Of a stretch of 64,000 nt of DNA, positions 41,905-53,780 are shown piece after piece; positions within the stretch are counted from its first letter, which is position 1, and each line of letters starts with the position of its first letter. This DNA is from Ryuthela nishihirai (Eukaryota; Arthropoda; Arachnida; Araneae; Heptathelidae). The position numbers were made by a program, and so were the translations under genes. The stretch lies in assembly GCA_038380435.1 (NCBI GenBank), contig JAWZYU010000013.1, positions 61,468,946 through 61,532,945 on the forward strand, written 5' to 3'. Under the pieces are notes generated by a model. That model ran no database searches. It worked only from the letters and a program-made list of their open reading frames with translations, and was not told the DNA's origin.

Positions 41905-42950
41905 TTTAAGTGTGTATGCAAGTGGGTCCCGATCTAAACGAAATAAAAGGAGACAAGTGTCTTCGTCGATCCGGAAAAAGGTAAATAGTGGGTGGGGAGA
42001 GATACTGGTTTTTTTATTGCAGAAAAACACTTTCTCCTCAATTTTAGAGGTCTTATTTTTTTTTTGAAAAATAAAAGAAATAAAGATAAGTTTAATAATT
42101 ATTTGCCTTTTTTACCTTTACTACATCTTAAAAGGCGCAGGGAATCTTTCTTCCCCTGTTCCTGCCCTTTGTGTATCAGCCGATGAATAGAAATTATAAC
42201 TTTAATATTCAATAATTGATTTCTATGCTGCAGGGCAAGAAAGTGTGTAGATGGGGATAGATAGAGGCCGTGTAGATGCCTCTCTGGGCAGCGATACTCT
42301 GCCATAGCAAACATTAGGTGCCTACATCTTTTTCCGTTGTGTATCGAAAGACTAATTCTCATTGTTCATGTCTTCGGCCTGCAACGCCCAGGAAAGAAGT
42401 TTTTCTGCTAATTGAAGGTGAATCTTGCATTCCATTCTTTTTCCGTTGCCTAGTTAGGTGAAGTTAAATTACGTTTTCAGTTCACTTTTTTGCTTTTCCA
42501 TTTTGTCCTTTATCTTAGTGCTGGGTTAAGATTTCCTTTATAGGTTTGTACTTGGTTCCTTTGTATAAGTTAAATTATGTCCACCCAAGTGGAGAAAAAA
42601 TTTCAGAATAATTTCATGATTATTGTCTCAGGTTAAAGCCAATTTTTACTAATAAGCAGTGAATCGATACGTATTATATTCATTATTTTATGTAAATATT
42701 TTATTGACTTTATATAGCTGTTATTGCTTTGTCTTCAATCTTGAGAAGCATTTTTATCTAAATAATTTATTAGCAGAATTCAGAATGGCCAAAGCAGCCG
42801 TACCAAAGTTATTTCAGAAGAAACGATCATGAAGCAAAAGGCAGAATATCATCCATTAAAAGTAAGAAGAGGGTATTAAGAGGGAGATTAGCGGGCTCGA
42901 GCTCCCCCTGGTGAATGGGGGATTCAATATTCTCGTAACTCTACCTAGAG
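41905..42950. other. Unassigned AT-rich stretch
   Basis: Short ORFs at 41992-42186 and 42362-42099 show no domain. No repeat of the window was recognised here. Confidence 0.45.
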
Positions 42951-42969
42951 ATAAGTGTAATGTTTAAGT

Positions 42970-43200
42970 TTATAAATACACTGTTCGTCAAAGAAATTGC
43001 CCCACCTACAAGGAGGACTCTCTTTGAACTGAAAGCAAGGGGATTGACACATAGCAATGTAGACAAGAAATAATTAAGTTTGCGTGTGAAATCAGCAGCA
43101 TTTACTGAACTAAATGAGGTGTACTTTAAATAAGAAGTATCGCGTCTATGATCAGCGATACAAGCTGAGAAATGCCGCAATAAGTAAAGAAATAATAAAA
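42970..43200. mobile_element. Possible Tc1-type element end
   Basis: TACACTGTTCGTCAAAGAAATTGCCCC at about 42978 has the look of a Tc1-type TIR. A Tc1-like coding scrap lies at 43905-44170, but the partner TIR was not found. Confidence 0.35.
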
Positions 43201-43925
43201 AATAAATAGTCCCTCAAGTGGATGCTTGCCACAGAGGTCTGACAGGAAGCAGTCCGTTTATACGCTATAGTAGAAGATAGGAGAGGATGGCCGGACCTCA
43301 GCAGAAAAAGTGGTACAAACAACCATAGAATGCTGGGACATGATGTCAGGGATAATGTGTAGGTAGCCAAGATGATGCTGGGAGATAATATCAGGGTTAA
43401 TGTATATATAATCAGGATAATGCTAGAGGATGATGGAAGGATTAATGTACACGTGGCCAGGATAATGGCTTGGATAATGTGTATATAGCCAGTATAATGC
43501 TGGAGGATGGTGCCACGGATAAGGTGTACATAGCCAGGATAATACTGGGGGGATGATGCCAGGGATAAGAGGAGAGATGAAGATGCCATGGATAATGTGA
43601 ATATAGCCAGGATAATGCTAGGGTATGATGCCAGAGATAATATGTACATAGTCAGGAAAATACTGAGGGATGGTTCCGTGGATAATGTGTAGGTATCCGT
43701 AATATTGCTGGGGAATTGTGCCAGGTTAAAGTGTACATAGCCAGGAGAATGCTGGGGGATTATATGAGGGACATTGCTAGGGAATGATGCCAGGGATGTA
43801 ATGGATGAAGAGACTTCAGCAGAAAAAGCTGACAAATGACCATTCTTTACCCGGGGCTCGAACCCAGGTCCTTTTGATCAGTAGCTAATCACGCTAACCG
43901 CGAAGCTACGGAACGGCGCAATAGC
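43200..43925 (-). mobile_element. SINE-B copy (-) split by 45-bp minisatellite
   Basis: The tail and body are at 43200-43326, the head at 43814-43925 (B box GGGGCTCGAACCC inverted, then CACGCTAACC). The middle is minisatellite array 2. The SINE segment at the break (CCTCAGCAGAAAAAG and about 15 further bases) is present on both sides, at 43296-43326 and 43814-43844. Confidence 0.85.
43327..43812. repeat. 45-bp minisatellite, array 2 (about 10 units)
   Basis: Same unit and orientation as array 1. Because 45 is divisible by three it gives a 227-aa minus-strand pseudo-ORF (43835-43152) of repeating SPSIILATYTLSLAS-like residues; this is not a gene. Confidence 0.9.
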
Positions 43926-44270
43926 GAGTCGAAAATGTGGCAAATGCCATCCCAGTGCACATTGAGCCATGCTTCATGCATCAGTGCTAAGCGATGGGAA
44001 ACGAAAATAAAAAGTGATAAGGCCCTGATAGGAAGTGGTCAGTGAACATCCCATCATATCCCAAAGGTATTTAATGGGTGACAAATCTTGGGAAGGGGCA
44101 GATCAGTGAAACATATCCATATACTCTCAGGATATGAGAGCTGTACGTGAGAGGCCATTGCCCGGCTGAAAAATAGCTTTTGTGATTGATCATACAAATG
44201 GGAGCAGCACTTGTCACAGAATGGTTTTAAAATAATGTCTTGTCAATAACAATGAGACAGGAATGGCTAT
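43905..44270 (-). pseudogene. Tc1-type transposase C-terminal scrap
   Basis: Minus-strand reading gives DLSPIKYLWDMMG at about 44090-44050, resembling the third catalytic block DLxPIEHLWDxMGR of Tc1-type transposases with Lys in place of Glu, then a Trp/Pro-rich C-terminus. It differs from copies A-E, so it is another subfamily. Very degraded. Confidence 0.55.
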
Positions 44271-44559
44271 TGAAATTGATGGCTCCCTCATCATCATTCT
44301 GGGTATTGGGTTTAATACAAGTCTTTCTCATGTTTCTAGTTCACAGGCATTGTATTACTTATCATTTAAATGATATCCTTGAAAGATTGTGTTTCTCACC
44401 AACTGTATCGATGGAGTACCTTCTACTAGTATTTTGATTTTTCTGCCGAAGTATTTTGATTTATTGTCAAAAATTTGATGACACTGATGCAGACTGGATT
44501 ATCTCTATCCCAGATGTATATACGACCGTCACTGGATCCCAAACGAGAAAAGTGCATTC

Positions 44560-44700
44560 TATTCCCGCAACCTCCCACAACACAAGCTAGATTCTCGCAA
44601 TCTACCTAACACAGGCTGGATTCTCGCAATCTCTCCAACACAGGCTCGATTCTCGCGATCTCTTCCTCAACACAGGCTGGGTTCTTACAATCTCCCCAGC
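44560..44700. repeat. 29-36-bp imperfect tandem array, about 4 units
   Basis: Unit CAACACAGGCTGGATTCTCG plus CAATCTCTCC with length variation. The 92-aa minus ORF crossing it is fortuitous. Confidence 0.8.
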
Positions 44701-45490
44701 GTAGACGAAGATCAGATAATGATATTTTGATGTTAGAAATCTGACGGTTTTTGACAGATATCTCCTGTCACTATTCATCGGATTTGTTGATCTCCACGGT
44801 TCGGACGTTTTTCTGATGCCAACAGAGCCTTGACAGAGTCCGGATACCTTTCTGTATTCATTGTTGCTGACAGCATTCAACTATTTGGGCATCACGACCC
44901 ACCTGAACGACGATTTGGCATGCTGACCACCATCTTCCGACAAATCAATGATTCCATCCTTTTCTAATTCCATCAGTTGTGAATAACGACGCCTTACGCG
45001 TGGTATACGCATTGCGCTCATACACAGAACATAAAAACACAAATTATTTCATTAAACCTATATAAACGACATTTATTTCATTAAAGGTTTTATTATTTAT
45101 TACATATTACAAAAAGTTTTATTACATTTAAAATTATTATTATATAAGCGTCAATTATTACATTAAACCTATATTAATCTTTTCCCCCTGTAAACGGATA
45201 TATCCTGTAAACGGATATAGAGAGGCGTGCCTCCCCCCTTCACAAAGCTAATAATGGTAAGAAAGGCAAAAATTATGATTCTTATTTACATATCATGCAT
45301 GTTTCAAGAAATTTTTAAAGACCTGTAAAACGGAGGGGCAAATGTTATACTATATATATTGGATTTTGCATTTTTTTTTGGCTCGATTGTGCTTTTTGAC
45401 CCCTCTCCCTTCGATTTACTTCAAATCCGGGCCTGCATTAAGCATGCATATTATTTATTAAATGCAGCTCGTTTAAAGAAAAAAGTGCCA
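44700..45490. other. Unassigned AT-rich stretch
   Basis: Contains a small duplication of CCTGTAAACGGATATA at about 45189-45221. No gene recognised. Confidence 0.45.
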
Positions 45491-45499
45491 ATGATTTCT

Positions 45500-45735
45500 C
45501 TTTGTCGTCTACAGACATTAATTTTTCGAAACACCTAATGGCTTCAGCTTCACTAACACTTTCTCTAACACTGAAAGAAGGTCAGAGGTGTCTAAACTTT
45601 GAACAAATAATAAAAACAATATATTTATGGTGGAAATTTGAAATTTTGGTGGTAGAATGTGGAAATCAAAATGTTTGCCTTTTCCGCAGTGATTTGCCTC
45701 TTTACCTCCAGGGGGAATGGAAAAGCGCAACTATT
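45500..45735 (+). repeat. Repeat R3 copy (+)
   Basis: TATTTATGGTGGAAATTTGAAATTTTGGTGGTAGAATGTGG, then TGATTTGCCTCTTTACCTCCAGGGGGAATG. The 84-aa plus ORF has no domain. A second R3-like stretch at 45880-46060 leads into repeat X. Confidence 0.7.
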
Positions 45736-46320
45736 TTCATTTTAAGCGTTAATTGAAAACTTCTCTTTGCATTTGATAGTGTCACTGAAATAAATAATTT
45801 TTGCATTTTCTCAGTTATTCATTGTTTCGAATCTCTTCTGTTAGAAGGAGGTAATTGCGGAAAACACAAAACTTCACTACCGTGAAAAAAGTTGCGGATT
45901 GTAAAAATCTCAAAAGAATATTGTCAAAACGATGTATTTAAAAATTTAAAGATTTGAAGTGGTAGAATGTGGTGGTTAAGAGGTTCACATTGGAAACAGG
46001 ATTTGTCTTTTCACTTCCATTGAGAGGATTAATGAGAACTTTTATTCTTCAAATGAAAATTTAAAGGACCGCACTAAAGGAGGAAAAATTATTAAAAAAT
46101 TACTACTTACTGAAAAGGAGCATTCCATATTTGCCAGAAGCTACATGTTGCTTTTCAAATTAGAACTTCTTACTAGAAGGTAAATTTCCATTGATGTAGT
46201 TGTTGAGAAATGAAATCTTTCAAGTCGTATGGAATTAGGAACGAGCTAAATTTAACGTCATTTTTAAAAGTAATTGAAAATCATCTGCTGAAAACTAGGC
46301 CATACTTACTCGAATCAAAT

Positions 46321-46630
46321 TTACTGCAGATATGATTGTTTGGTCGTTATCGTTACTGCAGATGTGATCGTTTGGTCGTTATCTTTACTGCAGATGTGAT
46401 CGTTTGGTCGTTATCTTTACTGCAGATATGATCGTTTGATCGTTTTCTTTACTGCAGATGTGATCGTTTGGTCGTTATCTTTACTGCAGATATGATCGTT
46501 TGGTCGTTATCTTTACTGCAGATATGATCGTTTTGTCGTTATCTTTACTGCAGATATGATCGTTTGGTCGTTATCTTTACTGCAGATATGATCGTTTGGT
46601 CGTTATCTTTACTGCAGATATGATCGTTAG
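46321..46630. repeat. 32-bp tandem array, about 10 units
   Basis: Unit TTACTGCAGATATGATCGTT plus TGGTCGTTATCT. The homologous place in repeat X copy 1 (10999-11060) has about two units. Confidence 0.93.
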
Positions 46631-46681
46631 TTTGTGTCTAAATTTGTCGCTAGTAAAAATATGCCGCCGGTGAGGTAACCC

Positions 46682-47034
46682 CCCCTGATAATTAGGGTTG
46701 GTTTGGGTTGTTTTACCTCTGAGCGGCACTTTTTTTCACACCATGGGCTAAATGGCAAGGTCACAAGACCCCGAAGGCTCAGAGAAGGTTAAGGGAGGGG
46801 ACCCATTGGAACAGCTGTTGGGAACAGATGGTAGCCTCCCGTCAGGGCCATCCAGCGTGTTCTTTAATGTGTACAGGGTATGGCTCTCCCGCACACGGGG
46901 CCACGTCTTGACGTCCCATCCGACGGACGGCGGCCTTTCCAAGCCCATCGGTGTCCCCTATTGACCGTGGACAAGGCGGTAAATTTTGCGGAGATAAATC
47001 TCAACGCTGACCCAGCTGGGACCCCTGATAATAA
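46682..47034 (-). mobile_element. SINE-A copy (-), 5'-truncated, 13-bp TSD
   Basis: SINE-A at about 46695-47021, ending CTGACCCAGCTGGGA, so the tRNA head upstream of the B box is missing. Flanks CCCCTGATAATTA (46682-46694) and CCCCTGATAATAA (47022-47034). Repeat X copy 1 shows the empty site (CTCCTGATAATAAGTAA at 11105). Confidence 0.92.
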
Positions 47035-48317
47035 GTAACACAGTTTTATTACCAAAAAGTAAAATTAATGTAATAATAAATGTATGTTATACATAACAAA
47101 AAATTAAATATACAGTGACATTTAAAATAAAATTATTAATTTGAAATTTAAGTATTTTTTTCTTACTCGCTTTTTTTAACTCTGAGAATGAACAATTTGC
47201 ACTCAACTATAAAAAGTTTTTGGACATTTCCAAATTGCCCGAAGAGAAAACTATATTCAAAGTAAGTTCGAATTAATCGTTTTATAGTAAAGTGGCACAA
47301 GAAATGGGAAATCTAAAAAAATTCGCCAAATATAGATATTTAGCAATATCTGTTCACTATTTATAGAGTTATGAAAATTGAATCATTTGATCTCAGTGTT
47401 AGAAACTGGTAAGAATTTACCATGATTTATTAAGAAATCGTTTACCGGAATAAATGTAATTATAGAAGTTTGGGTTAATTTTTTTCAATTTCCACTAATT
47501 TTGAAGCATTGTTTATGACAAGCATAACGATAGCACTTATTGTCAAATCTTTCAGCTTCAATAATTCTTTAAATATTAAACAAATATTTTTAAAAAAAAT
47601 CGAAATTTGGATGAATTTGATAGAGATATATAGTTTGTCTCATGAAACATTTTTATGTAATGAGCTTATTTTTAATGTTGGGCAATCTTTGAATGGAATT
47701 TACCTCTCATATGGAAGATTCCGAACACCTTAGGTAATGTAATGTTTAACCTCACAATACATATTCTTTTAAAAGTTCGCTTTCAATTGTAAGGAGAGAT
47801 TTGAAAAGAGACTAATCGCTATTCTTGTGTACATCTTCTAAGAATTAAAAAAAGAGAAAATATTGCTGTTAGTTAAATAAACAAATTGTAGCATATAAAT
47901 CATAGATCTAGTATTACGTTGGCTACTCTAGGCCCTAAATGGAAATCGAGACCTGATTCTGTTTCTTGTATTAATGAATAGCTCTTGGAATGAGTTACTC
48001 GAGAATTATCTGTCTCTAGGAATTATTTCTTGTAATATTTTCTAGATAGAATGGTTCCAAATAATTCTAAAATTTTACTTTTATCATCAAACAGTTATAA
48101 ACACAGCCTGGTTGGACCTCCAGAGCATATAGCTGCTTGAAAGTTATGTATGCCTCTTTCTGTGTGTGTGTGTGTAAAGACTTCTCTCTTTGTAAAGAAT
48201 TCAAGCTGAATTACATGTAGAAAAGATATATATAGTCGATTTTGAATGATTGACTGGTGATCAGTCTAACGATGGTGCAGAAGTGGTGGCCGTGTTGCCG
48301 AATTTATCAGTCATCAT

Positions 48318-48728
48318 ACGACCCCCTAATTCAGTCCACATTACGTCAGTGGTCATACGACCCACTAACTCAGTTCACATTACGTCAGTGGTCATACGAC
48401 CCACTAACTCAGTCCACATTACGTCAGTGGTCATACGACCCACTGACTCAGTCCACATTACGTCAGTGGTCCTACGACCCACTAACTCAGTCCACATTAT
48501 GTCAGTGGTCAAACGACCCACTAACAGTCCACATTACGTCAGTGGTCAAACGACCCACTAACTCAGTCCACATTAAGTCAGTGGTCATACGACCCACTGA
48601 GTCCACATTACGTCAGTGGTCATACGACCCACTAACTCAGTCCACATTACGTCAGTGGTCATACGACCCACTCACTCAGTCCACATTACATCAGTGGTCA
48701 TACGACCCATTAACTCAGTCCACATTAT
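48318..48728. repeat. 39-bp tandem array, about 10-11 units
   Basis: Unit CAGTCCACATTACGTCAGTG plus GTCATACGACCCACTAACT. Because 39 is divisible by three it yields two spurious overlapping ORFs (48250-48561 and 48257-48730). Each unit holds TGACGTAA on the minus strand. It starts where repeat Y would be expected after X. Confidence 0.93.
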
Positions 48729-48931
48729 AGTGTTTCCTCGCCCATAGCATTCGAAAAATCCTTCAGAAAAAAAAATCACTTCTTTCCGACCTATTTGTCT
48801 ACATGTGTTGTAAGTTTCTTCTCATTTCGTGCATTCCTTCGTGGTGCGGCATTTTCTATGTCGAGCAGTGTACGTTCGCATGCTGTGGGAGAGGAAATAT
48901 TCTGAGTACGAGAAGAGAACCATTTTCTACG

Positions 48932-49090
48932 TACATTAAAGAACACGCTGGATGGTTTTGACTGCAGGCTTCAATCTACCACCTAGCAGCTGACCAGTGG
49001 ATGATACCTTTACACAACTTTCTATGGGCCATCGGGGTCCTTGTGACCTGTACATTTAGCTCATTTTGTGTAAAAAAAAATGCAATAAAA
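48932..49090 (+). mobile_element. SINE-A 3' fragment (+), diverged
   Basis: CATTAAAGAACACGCTGGATGG to TTGTGTAAAAAAAAATGCAA matches the 3' 140 bp of SINE-A with many substitutions and lacks the head. Confidence 0.75.
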
Positions 49091-49339
49091 TAAACTATGC
49101 CAGGCCTAACTAAGTGCTAAACACACAAAAGTCCGTTCTGCCACTAGAAGTTCAAGCATTTCGCATTCATTTGTTTATTCCGCAGTTATTATCCAAAAGA
49201 GATTTAGTTATTCTGATTTTAAATAAATCAATTATTGATATAAAAATATTTTACTTCACTGACGTACTGATATCGCGCTGTCTTGGGGACACACTGTAGT
49301 TGTCGGGGTCTAGATCGAGTATCAAGACGATAGGGTTAC

Positions 49340-52300
49340 TCTGTACGCAGAGAGGATAGTGTTAGAAGATGATGCCAGGGATAATATGTATATAACCAGG
49401 AGAATTCTGGGGTATGATGTCAAAGATATTGCTAGGGGATGATGCCAGGGATAATGTGTAGGTAGTTAGAATTAATGCTAGCGGATGATGCCAGGGATAG
49501 TGTACACATAGCCAGGATAACGCTGGGGGATGATGCGAGGATAATGTGTATATACTAGAATAAAGCTGGGGGATGATCTCAGGAAATTGTGTAGGTAGCT
49601 AGAATAATGCTGAGGTTATGAAGCCAGGTTTAAAATTTAGGTAGCAGAATAATGCTGACGGGTGATGCCAGGAATAAAGTGTAGGTAACCAGGAAAATGC
49701 TAGGGAATGATGCCAGGGATAAAGTGTTGGTACCCAGGATAATGCTTAAGTGTTGATGTGCACTTAGACAATATAATGCTGGGGGATGATGTCAGGAATA
49801 ATGTGTACGTAGACAGGATAATGATGGAAGATAATGTAAGTGTTAATGTGTACATCACCATGATAGAGCTAGGTGATGATGCAAAGGATAATATGTACAT
49901 AGTCAGGAGAATGCTGCGGTATGATGTCAGCGACAATGTGTAGTTAACCAGGATAATGCTGGGAAATGATGCCAGGGTTAATGTCATGTAGACACCATAA
50001 TAGTAGAGGATGATGCTACAGGTAATGTGTACATAGCTAAGATAATGCTGTGGGATGATGTCCAGGGTAATGTATAGGTAGCCAGGATAATGCTGGTGGA
50101 TGATGCCAGGGATAACTTGTATGTAGACAGTATAATGGTAGGGGATGATGTTAGAGAATATGTACATAGCCAGGATAATGCTGTGGGATGATGTCATGGA
50201 TAATGTGTAGGTAGACAGTAAAATGCTGAGAGATAATGTCAGGGTTAATGTGTATGTAGCCAGCATAATGCTAGGGGATGATGTCAGGGATAAAGTGTAG
50301 GTATCAAGGATAATGTTGGGCAGTGATGCCAGGGTTAATGTGTATGTTGCCATGATAATGCTAGGGGAAAATGTCAGGGATAATATATACATAGCCAGGA
50401 AAATGCTGTGGTATGATGCCAGGGATAATACTGGGGGATCAATCCAAGGATAATGTGTATGTAGCCAGGATAATGCTAGGAGATAATCTAGGGATAATAT
50501 ACGCATAGCAAGATAATGATGGGAAATGATGCCAGAGATAATGTGTTTGTAGACAGTATGATGATAGGGGATGATGTTAGAGATAATATGTGCATAGCCA
50601 GGATAATACCGTGACTTGATGTCAGGTATAATGTGTATGTAGCCAGAAAAATGCTGAGAGATGATGTCAGGGTTAATGTGTATGTAGCCAGGACAATGCT
50701 AGGGGATGATTCCAGGGATAATGTGTTGGTATCCAGGAAAATGCTGGGGAGTGATGCCAGGGTTAATGTGTATGTAGCCAAGATAATGCTGGGGGAAATT
50801 GCCATGGATAATATATACAAGCTAGAATAATGCTGGGGTGTGATGCCAAGGATAATGCTAGGGGATCAAACCAAGGATAATGTGTAGGTTGCCAGGGTAA
50901 TTAATGTTAGGGGATAATGCCAGTGATAAAGTACAGGTACCCAGGGTAATGCTAGGGAACGATGCCAGGTATAAAGTGTCGGCACCCAGGATAATGCTGT
51001 AGGATGATACCAGGTTTAATGCGTATGTAGACAGGATAATGCTGGGGGAAGATGCCAAGGATAATGCTGGGGGAAGATGCCAAGGATAATGCTGAGGGAT
51101 GATACCAGGGATAATGTGTAGGTAATCAGGGTAATCCTATGGGATGATGTCAGGGACAATGTGTTGGTAGTCAGGATAGTGCTAAGGTATGATGCCAGGG
51201 TTAATGTGTATGCAGTCAGGATGATGTTAGTGGAAAAGCCAGGAATAATATATAATATATATATATAGTCAGGATAATTCTGGGAAATAATGCCAGGGAT
51301 AATATGTACGTAGCAAGGATAATGTTAGGGGATGATGCCAAGGATAAAGTGTAGGGAGCCAGGGTAATGCTGTGGGATGATGCCAGGGATAATGTGTATG
51401 TAGACAGTATGCTGTGGGATGATGTCAGGGACAATGTGTTTGTTAGTAGCCAGGATAATGCTGGGAGATGATGTGGGTAATGTGTACATAATCATGAAAA
51501 GCTGGGGGATGATGCCTGGGATAATGTGTAAGTAGCCAGGACGATGCTAGAATATTTTGCCAGTGATAACGTGTACATAGCTATGATAACGCTGGGATAC
51601 ATACATAGCTAGTAGTGTACATAGCTAGTACATTGCCAGTATCGTGTATGACGTCAGGGTTATTGTGTACTTGCCAGGATAAGGCTGGTGGAAGGTGACG
51701 AGGACAATTTGTACATAGTCAAGTAAATGCATGGTTATGACGCCAGGGTCAATGTGTACGAAGCCAGAAAAATGCTAGGGGATGATGCCAGTTTTAATGT
51801 ATACATAGGCAGGATAATGATAGGGGATAATGCGATGTATAATATCTACATAGCCAGGATAATGCTGTGGAATGGTCTCAGGGATAGTGTGTAGGTAGAC
51901 AGGAAAACGCTGGGAGATATTATCAGGGATAATGTGTATGTAGCCAGGAAAATGCTAGGGGATAATTCCAGGGATAATGTGTAGATATTCAGGATAATGC
52001 TGGGAGATGATGCCGGTTAATGTGTATGTAGCCAGGATAATACCAGGGATAATATATACATAGTCAGGATAATGCTGGGGTATGATGTCAATGATAATGC
52101 TAGGGGATGTATCCAGGGATAATGTATAGGAAGCTAATATAATGCCAGGGGATGTATCCAGGGATAATGTGCAGGTAGCCAGGATAATGCTAGGGGATGA
52201 TTCCAGTGATGATGTTTAAGAATACACGATAATACTGGAGAATGATGCCAAGAAAAGTGTGTAGGTAGCCAGGATAAAGTTGGGGGATGATGCCAGGGTT

Positions 52301-52475
52301 AATATGTACATAGCCAGGAAAATGCTGGGGAATGATGCTAGGGATAATGCTGAGGGATGATGCCAGGGATGATGTGTATATAGGCAGTAAAATAGTAGGG
52401 GATGATGTCAGAGGTAATTTGTAGGTAACCAGGAAAATGCTATGAGATGATGTTAGGGTTAATGTGTATGTAGCC
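49340..52475. repeat. 45-bp minisatellite, array 3 (about 70 units, 3.1 kb)
   Basis: About 70 variants of AATGCTGGGGGATGATGCCA, GGGATAATGTGTATGTAGCC, AGGAT, with deletions and partial units. The period keeps frame, so long pseudo-ORFs appear on both strands (for example 50506-49700, 268 aa). The plus strand is G-rich and C-poor. It ends directly at an RTE fragment (about 52480). Not coding. Confidence 0.95.
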
Positions 52476-52479
52476 AGCA

Positions 52480-52811
52480 GAGGTTACTTTGATTATTTCT
52501 AAATTTGAACTATATAAATCCCCAGGGATAGATGAAATTGCTACGGAAATGCTTAGAGCTGGGAATGTTTCGGTTACCATTTGGATGGGGAAATTTTGAA
52601 TATCTTTTATGATAAAGGCATGGTTCCTAAGGATTTTACCACAGCTATTATTATTCCTATTTTTAAAAAAGTTGATGACAGTTTTTGTGATAACTATAAG
52701 GGTATCAGCCTACTCTCTGTTCCAGGTAAAGTTCTTTGCATGATTGTGCTTAATAGAATTAAGAATCTGGTTGGCAGGCAATTGCGTGATGAGCAATGTG
52801 GATTCAGAATG
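52480..52811 (+). mobile_element. RTE fragment (+), RT fingers region
   Basis: Codes ISKFELYKSPGIDEIATEMLRAG, then NIFYDKGMVPKDFTTAIIIPIFKK and QLRDEQCGFR. It stops at 52810, where a minus-strand RTE copy begins. Only about 330 bp; frameshifted near 52590. Confidence 0.85.
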
Positions 52812-53758
52812 GAATCTTTCCCTTGAAGTGAATTTCGCATAACATAATCAACAACCAAGCTAAAGAGAAAAGGAGACAAAATGCACCCTTGTCGAACACC
52901 AGAAGCAATGCTAAAGCAATTGATACAAGCCTTACCAACTCTCACACACGACTCAGTGTTATTATAGAGAGCTTTCATTATGCTAACTAACTTGCCTGGT
53001 ATACCATATGATCTCACAGTCAACCACAAACTATGACGATTAACAGAGTCGAAAGCCTTTTTGAAATCAACAAAGATAGCAACCAAAGGTTTCTGAAACT
53101 CTAAACATTTCTCAAGAATCTGCCTAATTGAAAATATCTGATCCACACATCCCCTACCCCTTCTGAATCCACATTGCTCATCACGCAATTGACTGTCAAC
53201 CAGATTCATAATTCTATTTAGCACAATCATGGAAAGATCTTTACCTGGAACAGAGAGTAGGCTGATACCCCTATAGCTATCACAAGAACTGCGATCACCT
53301 TTTTTGAAAATAGGGATAACAATAGCTCTGGAAAAATCCTTAGGAACCATGCCTTTATCATAAAAGATATTCAAAATTTCAGTCATCCAAGTGGTAACAG
53401 AAACATTCGCAGCTCTAAGCATTTCCGAAGTAATTTCATCTACCCCTGGGAATGTATGAAGTTTAAGTTTAGAAACAGCCAAAATAACTACAGATTGTGT
53501 TATAGGGCCAACATTAAAGCCAACAATGCATCTATCATCATTGCAAACAATGGGAGTAGAACTAACTACATTGTTTAGATATTCACTGAAATGCTCAGCC
53601 CACCTAGCCATGACAGAATCCTCACCTTCTATAACCTTACCTTGTTTATCCTTCAATCCTTGTTTACCTATCCGTTTTCTACCACACAAAACATTAACTA
53701 TCTGGTACAGCTCTCTGCTGTTGTGCTGTCTAACTGCTTCCTCGGCTTTGTCAGCCAA
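52812..53758 (-). pseudogene. RTE reverse transcriptase, partial
   Basis: Open from 53758. LHTFPGVDEITSEML, VIPIFKKGDRSSCDSYRGI, FRRGRGCVDQIF, IFVDFKKAFDSVNRHS (first catalytic Asp) and ASGVRQGCILSPFLFSLV are readable. The frame then reads across the inverted junction into antisense RTE sequence, so the last about 40 codons are artefact. No YADD. Confidence 0.87.
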
Positions 53759-53780
53759 ACGATCAAGCCAAAGATTCTTA

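Larger units (their letters stand above)
45830..48260 (+). repeat. Repeat X copy 2 (most complete)
   Basis: About 2.1 kb after removing the SINE-A and counting the 32-bp array once. Colinear with 10490-11208 and then 12268-13230. It ends with the RTE-3'-end-like GGTTGGACCTCCAGAGC...GCTGCTTGAAAG at 48108-48140 and a GTGTGTG run. No ORF, TIR or LTR recognised. This copy and copy 1 would define a consensus. Confidence 0.72.

Noticed and set aside
46321..46630. CRISPR-like or regulatory repeat
   Set aside because: Simple tandem 32-bp units with no spacers and a two-unit version in a paralogous repeat.
48318..48728. CRISPR array
   Set aside because: Head-to-tail repeats without unique spacers, in a eukaryotic repeat landscape.
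48250..48730. Overlapping 103- and 157-aa repeat proteins
   Set aside because: Both are readings of the 39-bp tandem array.
49700..50820. Long open frames (268 aa and 110 aa, minus strand) with repeating SPSIILATYTLSLAS-like residues
   Set aside because: They follow a 45-bp minisatellite, a multiple of three, and are open on both strands; no start context, domain or splice pattern.
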